NCBI GenBank assembly: GCA_903860995.1
Contig: CAIOSS010000198.1
Span: forward strand, 1 to 12,485
Direction of reading: 5' to 3'
Length of the DNA: 12,485 nt
Source: an uncultured delta proteobacterium
GTDB lineage: Bacteria; Myxococcota_A; Polyangia; Polyangiales; Ga0077539
Below, piece after piece: positions 6,742-12,485 of the stretch (position 1 is the first letter of the stretch; each line of letters opens with the position of its first letter). The notes under the pieces are model-generated. The model saw only the letters and a program-made list of their open reading frames with translations. It was not told the origin of the DNA and did not search any database. Position numbers and translations under genes: made by a program.

Positions 6742-7491
6742 ATGAGCAACCACGGGACGCACGCCGTAGCCCTGCTGATTCCGGTCGAGGACGACCCGGA
6801 GCGGTGGGTGCTGAAGGACGACGAGAACATGCCGGAGACCGCGTTGCACGACAAGGTCACCGAGCTGTTGCGCCTCGTGCTGGAGCACTGGGTGAAGCGC
6901 GCCGGGCTCGACGCCTACGTGGGGAGCAACATCGCCCTTCGCTGGAACGCCGCGCGCCCCAGCATCGGCGTCGACCCGGACCTGTACGTGGTGCAGCCGG
7001 CGCCGCCGGGAGCGGAGCGCGACGCGATCGACAGCCTGTGCACGTGGAAGCCGGGGTGCTCTGCGCCGAAGCTCGCCGTCGAGGTCGTGAGCAAGACCAA
7101 CGCGACCAAGGACTACAGCGAGTCGCCCGACAAGTACGCCGCCGCGGGCGTCAAGGAACTCTGGGTGTTCGACCCCGAGTACGCCGGTCCGAAGAGCGCG
7201 GGGGGACCGCACCTGTTGCAGGTGTGGCAGCGCAACGGGCGCGGTCAGTTCGTGCGCGTCTATCGCGGCGACGGTCCGGCGCGCTCGGCGCTGCTCGACG
7301 CGTGGGTCGTGGTGACCGACCGCGGGCGCCGGCTGCGGGTCGCGGACGATGAAGCGGGGACGCAGCTCTGGCCGACAGGCGAGGAGGCCGAGCGCGCCGC
7401 CCGCGAGAAGGTCGAAGCGGAGCTCGCGATGTTGAAGCAACAGCTCGCCCGGCAGACTGCGCCGAAGCGCCGCGCGCCGAAGCGCGGCTGA
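6742..7491 (+). CDS. Uma2 family (DUF820) restriction-like nuclease, second copy, with coiled-coil tail
   Basis: The product is 249 aa from ATG 6742; upstream codons of the open frame overlap the HExxH gene and are ignored. The PD-(D/E)xK core is visible: G-V-D-P-D at 76-80 (Asp80), L-A-V-E-V-V-S at 111-117 (Glu114), then D-K-Y-A-A-A-G-V at 130-137 (Lys131) and L-W-V-F-D-P. Residues about 213-238 (E-E-A-E-R-A-A-R-E-K and on) are a predicted coiled coil. The tail is strongly basic and repeated (P-K-R-R-A-P-K-R-G), which could bind nucleic acid. Similarity to the other Uma2 protein in the window is confined to these motifs, so a recent duplication is unlikely. It follows the HExxH gene by 13 nt and converges on the membrane-fusion gene with a 6-nt gap. 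The family's biological role is unknown. Confidence 0.87.
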   Translation: MSNHGTHAVALLIPVEDDPERWVLKDDENMPETALHDKVTELLRLVLEHWVKRAGLDAYVGSNIALRWNAARPSIGVDPDLYVVQPAPPGAERDAIDSLCTWKPGCSAPKLAVEVVSKTNATKDYSESPDKYAAAGVKELWVFDPEYAGPKSAGGPHLLQVWQRNGRGQFVRVYRGDGPARSALLDAWVVVTDRGRRLRVADDEAGTQLWPTGEEAERAAREKVEAELAMLKQQLARQTAPKRRAPKRG

Positions 7492-7497
7492 CCGCCG

Positions 7498-10400
7498 CTA
7501 CGGGTGCGCGGCGCTCTCCTTCGGGCTCTCGCCCGGGGCGTCGGTCACCGGGGCGCTGAGCACCGGCGGCTCGTCGAGGTCGTGGGCCACGCTCGGCACC
7601 TCGTGCTCGCCGTGCACGGGGTTTCTCGCCAGCTCGATGAAGCGCGCCATGGCCTGCACCGACATGGAGAAATCCCCCGAGCGGAAGCGCGCGCGGCCGA
7701 TGAGGTAATACACCTCGGGGTGACGGTCGACCCAGGCGAGCTCCTCGCTCACGAGGCGCTCCAGGGCCTCGGCGGCGTCCTGGAAGCGGCTGTCGCGGTC
7801 CTGCAAGAGGGCCGCGCGGTAGAGGAGATACCCGTAGAGCAGGCGCATCCCGGGGCCCGAGTGGTCGCGCACGTTGACGGGCAGCGCGGCGAGCGACTCC
7901 AAGGCGGCGTCGTACTGGCCGTTGTCCACCGCGCGGCGGGCGCGGGTGAAGGTCTCATCCAACAAGCGCGCGCCCTCTTGTGACATGTCGGCGCCGGGCA
8001 CCGGGGGTTCGAGCCGGATGGTGGGCTCGCGCGGCGTGGTGATGGCGTCCCAGATGCCCGCGGCGCGGCTGAGCTCGGGGAGGTCCATGGTGCCGCCGGG
8101 GGAGCGGGCGGCGGCGACGGCCTCGTTGAGCACCGAGCCCGCGCGGCTGGGGCGCCCGGCGGCGAGCAGCGAGACGGCCAGGTTGGCCAGGCTGCGCGCG
8201 CGGCCGTTGGCGTCGAGGGTGGCGGGCAGCTCGCGCTCGACGCGACCGTAGGTCCAGTCCTCGCTGTACATGGTCTCGACGTAGCCCGAGAAGGCGTCGA
8301 AGCCGATGAGGTCGCGCGGCGCGGCGAACTCGATGAGCGCGTTGTCGTCGGTGTTGAGCGGCGCGGGGCGGCGGCGGCAGGTCGGCAGGGCGCACTCGCC
8401 GAGGCCGTTGGCGCGCAGGTCGGGGCGCCAGGCGCCGCGCTCGAGGCGCTCGTCGAGGTGGGCGAAGCGCAGCACCTCCTCGCGGCTGGCGAAGAGCATC
8501 CGGGCCAGGAGGTCGGAGGCCGAGGCGGCGTGCGAGGGCTCGATGGCCGCGCGGATGGTGGCGTTCTGGAGCTGCCGGTCGATGTGCTCGGGGTCGAGGG
8601 GGATGGGCCGCGCGGAGCCCAGCATGATGGTGTCGGAGCTGTACGCGTCCGCCGCGAAGACCCGCACGTACGGAAACACCGACGCGAACGTGCGGTAGAT
8701 GGTCTTGATGTTGTTGGGCGACATCTCGTAGAGCTGCACCCACTGGACGAAGATTCCGTCGGGCGTGAGCGACTGCCGCGCCGCGCGGAAATGGTCGGCC
8801 GTGAAGAGGTTCGAGACCCCGGTGATCCAGGGGTTGGAGGGCTCGGAGATCACCACGTGGTACCGGCGGTCGGTGCCCGCGAGGTAGTTGCGCCCGTCGT
8901 TGTTGATGAGCGTGAGCCGGGGCATCTCCACGAAGGGGAACGACCGCTCGCGGGTGTAGACCATGTGGTTGACGTCGGCGAAGTAGCGCGAGGCGTCGGG
9001 GATCCAGCGCTCGAGCTCCACGTCGTCGACGCGGCGCACGGGGAACTGCAGCGCCGTGCCGATGGTGACGCCGGAGCCGAAGCCCACGATGGCGACGTCG
9101 AGGTTCTCGGGCCCGCGGGGGTGGAGCAGCAGGGGGTAGCCCGCGACCAGCACCTGCGTGGGCATGTCGTCGCCGTTGGAGGCGTCGACCTTGCCGTTGT
9201 TCTTGAGGGCGAAGTGCACCCGGTCGGCGCCGAGCGACCAGCGCTCGACGGTCACCGTGGTGGTGACGCCGTCGCGGTAGTAGATCGGGTTGTCGCCGCC
9301 GAGGTGCTGCGCGCGGTCGCCGGCGCCGGACTCGATGCAGCGCCCGTCGCGCCGCTGGATCATCCCGTCGGCCAGCGAGAGGCGGAAGACGCCGGTGGTC
9401 ATCTCGGACTGGTCCCACGGGCGGGGGAAGACGCGCAGGGTGCCGCGCGAGCGGGCGAGGCGGCCCTCGCGGCCGAGCGTGGCGCCCACGGTGGTGACCG
9501 CGAGCAGCACGGCGCAGAGGGGCACGAGGAGGTACTTCACGGGCTCCTCGCCGGGCGACGAGAGCAGCAGCGCGAGGGCCAGCGCGAGGTTGACCGCGAC
9601 GGCGATGTACATGGCCGTCTCCATGCCGACCCAGGGCATGATGACGAAGCCCGTGAGCAGCGAGCCCAGGATCGAGCCCACGGTGTTCACGGTGTAGACC
9701 GTGCTGGTGTCCTTGCCGACCGCGTCGCGGTGCGTGGCGTAGGCGCGCACGCCGAGCGGGAAGGCCGCGCCCATGCCGACGGCGGCGGGCAGCGCGCAGA
9801 GCAGGGCGACCACGAAGGAGAGCCACTGGATGGCGCCGACGTGCTCGGAGAAGCGGATGGTCTCGTGGGCGTCGCAGTTGGTCGTCGTGGAGAGGGCCAG
9901 GTAGACGAACATCCGCGGGATGCGGTCCTGGAAGAAGTAGGTGACGATGGCGCCGGAGGCGATGAGCAGCTGGGTCATGGCCAGCGCCAGGGTGGGCCTG
10001 CGCCACGCCGCGGAGATGGCCGTGCCCAGCAGCACGACCAGGGTGGCGATCACCCAGATGAGCCGCGAGACGCTGGTCTGGTAGACCACGAACTGGAGCA
10101 GCGCGACGGCCTCGATGGAGCCCGCGATGGCGAGCGTGGCCATCGGGGTGGGGCGCGCGCGCAGGATGCCCGAGGCGAGGGCGGACCCTCCGCCGATGCC
10201 GATGAGGAAGCCCATCAGGATGATGGTGAAGGAGTAGATCGACGAGCCGATCACCATGTCGAGGGCGCGCGAGAGGATGACCTCGTAGGCGAGCGCGGCG
10301 AAGCCCGAACCCCCGGCGGCGAGGAGCACCACGATGCGGGTGGTGCGGTTGGAGGTCTCCTCGATGAGGTCGTCCTCGCTGGTCTCGTCGCGGGCCTCGG

Positions 10401-11184
10401 CGGAGTCGGGGAGGGCGTCGGCGGCGGGGCCAGGCTCGTCGGGGAGGGCCTCGCGCTGCGGGAGCAGCTCGCGCCAGGAGGTCGGCCAGGCCGAGCCCAG
10501 GAGCTGCTTGCGGAAGACGACGATGAGGGCGGCGAGGGCGAGGTTGGTGCAGGCCGCGACGGCGTTGGTGAACGAGAGCCCCATGCCGGGGAGGAGGAAG
10601 AAGCCGGCGAGGAAGGTTCCGGCGACGGCGCCGAAGGTGTTGACGGCGTAGAGGGCGCCGACGCGCTGGCCGACGCCGCCGCCCTGGCGCACGAAGTGGC
10701 GCGCGAGCAGCGGGAGGGTGGCGCCCATGAGGGTGGTGGGCGGCAGGAGCACGAGCGCGACGACGACGAAGCGCAGGAGGGTGAAGACGTCGAAGCGGTT
10801 GCCGCCGTGGTTGGTGACCCAGTGCGAGAAGGGCGGGTACACGCCGCGGATGACGAGAGGGATCACCAGGGCGAGGACGCCGACCCCGGCCTCCATCGCG
10901 GCGTAGGTGAGGATCGGGAACTTGAGCCGGTCGGTGAAGCGCCCGAAGATGAACGAGCCGAGCGCGAGGCCGCCCATGAACGCGCTGAGCACCGTGCTGA
11001 TCGCCGGCGTGGAGGCGCCGAAGACGAGGGTGAGCATGCGGGTCCAGATGACCTCGAAGACGAGGCCCGAGGCGCCGGACAGGAAGAAGCAGAGGAAGGG
11101 CACCACGAGCGCGCCGAGCCCGGTGGGGCGGGTCTCGGAGGGCGCTGCGGGGGCGGCGGAGGAGGCGGAAGGGGGGGTCGACAC
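7498..11184 (-). CDS. Membrane-fused spermidine synthase-like protein with TPR-like tail, 1228 aa
   Basis: I choose GTG 11184 because upstream codons are Arg-rich and unlike the family. Residues about 24-230 and 282-570 are two polytopic halves that look duplicated. Each starts with S-G-x-x-x-x-x-E-V-I in a first helix and later has a Y-x-V-N-T-x-G segment leading to G-F-x-x-x-P. An acidic linker (about 240-280) separates them. From about 633 comes a SpeE-like domain: I-Y-Y-R-D-G, N-N-G-K-V-D-A-S, motif I G-F-G-S-G (701-705), V-E-L-E-R, N-N-D-G-R-N-Y and I-S-E-P-S-N-P-W-I-T-G (779-789). Residues about 1085-1195 have TPR-like helix pairs. This matches the fused MFS/spermidine synthase family. 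SEPSNPW replaces the catalytic Asp region of true SpeE, so polyamine synthesis is doubtful and the substrate is unknown. Confidence 0.88.
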   Translation of the reverse strand: MSTPPSASSAAPAAPSETRPTGLGALVVPFLCFFLSGASGLVFEVIWTRMLTLVFGASTPAISTVLSAFMGGLALGSFIFGRFTDRLKFPILTYAAMEAGVGVLALVIPLVIRGVYPPFSHWVTNHGGNRFDVFTLLRFVVVALVLLPPTTLMGATLPLLARHFVRQGGGVGQRVGALYAVNTFGAVAGTFLAGFFLLPGMGLSFTNAVAACTNLALAALIVVFRKQLLGSAWPTSWRELLPQREALPDEPGPAADALPDSAEARDETSEDDLIEETSNRTTRIVVLLAAGGSGFAALAYEVILSRALDMVIGSSIYSFTIILMGFLIGIGGGSALASGILRARPTPMATLAIAGSIEAVALLQFVVYQTSVSRLIWVIATLVVLLGTAISAAWRRPTLALAMTQLLIASGAIVTYFFQDRIPRMFVYLALSTTTNCDAHETIRFSEHVGAIQWLSFVVALLCALPAAVGMGAAFPLGVRAYATHRDAVGKDTSTVYTVNTVGSILGSLLTGFVIMPWVGMETAMYIAVAVNLALALALLLSSPGEEPVKYLLVPLCAVLLAVTTVGATLGREGRLARSRGTLRVFPRPWDQSEMTTGVFRLSLADGMIQRRDGRCIESGAGDRAQHLGGDNPIYYRDGVTTTVTVERWSLGADRVHFALKNNGKVDASNGDDMPTQVLVAGYPLLLHPRGPENLDVAIVGFGSGVTIGTALQFPVRRVDDVELERWIPDASRYFADVNHMVYTRERSFPFVEMPRLTLINNDGRNYLAGTDRRYHVVISEPSNPWITGVSNLFTADHFRAARQSLTPDGIFVQWVQLYEMSPNNIKTIYRTFASVFPYVRVFAADAYSSDTIMLGSARPIPLDPEHIDRQLQNATIRAAIEPSHAASASDLLARMLFASREEVLRFAHLDERLERGAWRPDLRANGLGECALPTCRRRPAPLNTDDNALIEFAAPRDLIGFDAFSGYVETMYSEDWTYGRVERELPATLDANGRARSLANLAVSLLAAGRPSRAGSVLNEAVAAARSPGGTMDLPELSRAAGIWDAITTPREPTIRLEPPVPGADMSQEGARLLDETFTRARRAVDNGQYDAALESLAALPVNVRDHSGPGMRLLYGYLLYRAALLQDRDSRFQDAAEALERLVSEELAWVDRHPEVYYLIGRARFRSGDFSMSVQAMARFIELARNPVHGEHEVPSVAHDLDEPPVLSAPVTDAPGESPKESAAHP

Positions 11185-11194
11185 GGCGGGCGAG

Positions 11195-11200
11195 GGACTA
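11195..11200 (-). promoter_or_regulatory. Candidate -10 hexamer for the SpeE-fusion gene
   Basis: TAGTCC on the minus strand lies 10 nt before the chosen GTG start. There is no Shine-Dalgarno sequence and no -35 match. The position also makes an in-frame start further upstream less likely. Confidence 0.27.
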
Positions 11201-11265
11201 ACGCGAATGGGCGGGGAGCGCCATAGATCGGGGGGGCGGCGCGTGGTGCCCCGGTGCGCCGCGGT

Positions 11266-11312
11266 CCTACTCCGAACTCCCGTACGGGGCTCCGCCCGTT
11301 GACAGTGCGCGC
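11266..11312. repeat. Partial relative of the 3348-3433 palindromic element
   Basis: CCTACTCCGAACTCC (11266-11280) matches the reverse complement of 3344-3358 at 14 of 15 positions. It is followed by a CCCGTACGGG palindrome (11279-11288), then GGGGCTCCGCCCGTTG (11285-11300) and CAGTGCGCG (11303-11311). These resemble GGGGCACCGCGTCCGTTG and CAGTGCGCG inside the left half and loop of the first element, after a two-base gap. No partner arm for TTCGGAGTAG is found nearby, so this copy is incomplete. Confidence 0.4.
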
Positions 11313-11326
11313 GCCTCGCGCACCCT
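11299..11326 (+). promoter_or_regulatory. Candidate promoter of the second MopE-like gene
   Basis: TTGACA (11299-11304) is a perfect sigma-70-type -35. With a 16-nt spacer the -10 position is CACCCT (11321-11326), a poor match, 8 nt before ATG 11335. There is no Shine-Dalgarno sequence. The -35 overlaps the partial repeat element, so the element may supply it. Confidence 0.35.
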
Positions 11327-11334
11327 CCGCGGAC

Positions 11335-12348
11335 ATGCACCTCCGCCGCTGGCTCCTCCCGGGCGTCCTCACCCTCGCCGCGTGCGCCGACGAGGCGTCC
11401 ACGGTGTTCACCCCCGAGGCCGACGCGGGCACCGCCGCGATGGATGCCCCCGCGGTCGACGCGGGCTTCGACGCGGCCCTCGTCGACCGACCCGCGGCCG
11501 TCGTCGACCGATCCCCCGTGGACGCGCGCGACGCCCCGTCGGCGGACACCGCGCTCTTCGTCGACAGCGGCTCGCGCACGCCCGTGTGCCGCGCCTGCAC
11601 GGGTCCCGACGACTGCGGCGCCGACGGCGTCTGCGTGCCGGTGTCGAGCGGCGCGCGCGCCTGCCTACCGCGGTGCAACACCGACGTGCCCGTGTGCCCG
11701 GGGCGGCTGCGCTGCGTGCGCGACGTGGCGCTCGCCGACGTGGCCGTGTGCGCGCCCCTCGGCGGCGCGTGCTGCATCGACAACGACAAGGACGGCTACG
11801 GGCAGGGCGTCGGGTGCCGCGGGCCGGACTGCGACGACGACGACCCCGCGCGCACCGGCGCCGCGGCGGAGCTGTGCAACAACGCCGACGACGACTGCGA
11901 CGGGGCGGTGGACGAGGAGCTCAGCCGGGCCTGCACGACGGCGTGTGGCAGCGGCACCGAGCGCTGCGCCCGCGGCGCGTGGGGCGGGTGCACGGCGCCG
12001 ATGCCCACCACCGAGGTGTGCGGCAACATGATGGACGACGACTGCGACGGGATGACCGACGAGGGCTGCACCGTGGCGAGCTGCGACACGCCCGGCCCGG
12101 TGCGATGGAACATCCCCGCCGGCACCGTCGGCGGCCCGGGGTGCATCACCGCGGGCGGGGGGTATTGCGAGGGCACGGCGTACTGCTCGGGCGCGAGCTG
12201 CTACACCACGCCGCCCGGCGGCTGCGGCGGTGACCCCCACTGCGGCACGCTCCGCTGCAACGACGCCACGTACATGCGCGCCCGGTATTGCAGCGTGCGC
12301 GCGGCCTGCGACGCCAGCGGCGTGGTGGCCACCGGCTTCACCTGGTGA
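11335..12348 (+). CDS. Cys-rich MopE-like lipoprotein, 337 aa
   Basis: ATG 11335 opens R-R-W-L-L-P-G-V-L-T-L-A-A-C, a good lipoprotein signal (lipid Cys17). The frame upstream to 11254 is not signal-like. A D/A-rich linker spans about 25-80. Cys-rich modules follow (C-R-A-C-T-G-P-D-D-C-G-A-D-G-V-C, about 85-145). The MopE-like part is D-N-D-K-D-G-Y-G with C-D-D-D-D-P (149-171), E-L-C-N-N-A-D-D-D-C-D-G (179-190) and E-V-C-G-N-M-M-D-D-D-C-D-G (227-239). The Pfam family for this motif is named after a copper-binding Methylococcus protein, so metal binding is plausible but unproven. The C-terminal 90 residues are Gly/Cys-rich with many probable disulphides. The gene is divergent from the SpeE-fusion gene and is a paralogue of the truncated gene at the left end, sharing only the short motifs. 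Confidence 0.86.
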   Translation: MHLRRWLLPGVLTLAACADEASTVFTPEADAGTAAMDAPAVDAGFDAALVDRPAAVVDRSPVDARDAPSADTALFVDSGSRTPVCRACTGPDDCGADGVCVPVSSGARACLPRCNTDVPVCPGRLRCVRDVALADVAVCAPLGGACCIDNDKDGYGQGVGCRGPDCDDDDPARTGAAAELCNNADDDCDGAVDEELSRACTTACGSGTERCARGAWGGCTAPMPTTEVCGNMMDDDCDGMTDEGCTVASCDTPGPVRWNIPAGTVGGPGCITAGGGYCEGTAYCSGASCYTTPPGGCGGDPHCGTLRCNDATYMRARYCSVRAACDASGVVATGFTW

Positions 12349-12381
12349 CCGCCCGGGAGGGTAATGGGGGGGGGAAGAGGG

Positions 12382-12485
12382 CTACTGGAAGTTCTGCACG
12401 GCGGTGGTCGCGGCGTCGGACGGCGGTGACCCGTCGCCGCTGAGCTGTCCCGTGCAGCCGCCGAGGCAGAGGGCGGCGAGGGACC
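12382..12485 (-). CDS. 3' end of a very short lipoprotein (partial)
   Basis: On the minus strand the frame entering from the right edge reads S-L-A-A-L-C-L-G-G-C-T-G-Q-L, a clear lipobox (L-G-G-C). It is followed by a short G/S/D/P-rich stretch and stops at TAG 12382-12384, only 23 residues after the lipid cysteine. The start is outside the window. It is either a tiny lipoprotein or the remnant of a longer one cut by a frameshift or deletion. It converges with the MopE-like gene (33 nt apart). A run of nine G lies between them (12366-12374), a spot where assembly errors are common. Confidence 0.5.
   Translation of the reverse strand, partial: SLAALCLGGCTGQLSGDGSPPSDAATTAVQNFQ

Noticed and set aside
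7955..10006. 683-aa Arg/His/Pro-rich open frame on the minus strand
   Set aside because: It is a shifted frame of the SpeE-fusion gene. The composition is typical of out-of-frame reading in GC-rich DNA.
8458..11226. 922-aa open frame on the plus strand, E/G/A/H/V-rich
   Set aside because: It is exactly antisense to the SpeE-fusion gene. The residue bias (E, G, A, V, R, D, H) is what high-GC third positions produce on the opposite strand, and it has no domain, signal or initiation site.
1..12485. CRISPR array, tRNA/rRNA genes, insertion sequences or phage genes
   Set aside because: No regularly spaced direct repeats, no cloverleaf or rRNA-like segment, and no transposase, integrase or phage protein signature was seen on either strand.

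Overview
This is a very GC-rich bacterial window. It most resembles a myxobacterium of the Sandaracinaceae/Polyangiales type. That placement is inferred from the gene content: MopE-like Cys/Asp metal-binding motifs in lipoproteins with D/A-rich linkers, an FG-GAP plus ASPIC/UnbV lipoprotein, a giant membrane-fused spermidine-synthase-like protein and Uma2-family nucleases. No rRNA, tRNA, CRISPR array, transposase or phage gene was seen.

Layout, left to right. (1) 1-189 is the C-terminus of a glycerophosphodiester phosphodiesterase (+). (2) 251-1396 is a MopE-like secreted or lipoprotein gene (+). Its C-terminal domain stops being recognisable abruptly after an N-V-D-A-P-R-D motif, while the frame stays open for about 1.1 kb more, antisense to the next gene. 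I read this as a 3'-truncated gene. (3) 1397-1684 has no confident gene but shows coding-like base composition on the minus strand. (4) A Uma2-family nuclease (1685-2263, -) lies downstream of a 251-aa helical protein of unknown function (2487-3242, -). (5) The intergenic region 3243-3490 is rich in dyad symmetry, including an 86-nt two-part palindrome. It precedes a small secreted orphan protein (3491-3973, +) with unusual codon use. (6) 4120-6126 (-) is an FG-GAP/ASPIC-UnbV lipoprotein. (7) 6282-7491 (+) is a two-gene unit: a small protein with an HExxH metal-site motif, then a second Uma2 nuclease. (8) 7498-11184 (-) encodes a 1228-aa protein with two duplicated membrane halves, a spermidine-synthase-like domain and TPR-like helices. 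(9) 11335-12348 (+) is an intact Cys-rich MopE-like lipoprotein. (10) 12382-12485 (-) is the 3' end of a very short lipoprotein.

How it fits together: the common theme is the cell surface, with up to five predicted exported or lipid-anchored proteins, several carrying acidic Ca-binding or MopE-like motifs, beside one large polytopic membrane protein. The two Uma2 genes are not adjacent and are divergent in sequence. The HExxH/Uma2 pair is the only arrangement that looks like a dedicated two-gene unit. Translation signals fall into two classes. Two genes have a clear Shine-Dalgarno sequence. Several others have none, but carry a TAnnnT-like -10 hexamer 6-11 nt before the start codon, which suggests leaderless transcripts.

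The most notable observations are the abrupt truncation at about 1396, the palindromic element at 3348-3433 with a partial relative at 11266-11312, and the HExxH/Uma2 pair. I found no complete system that I could defend as new.
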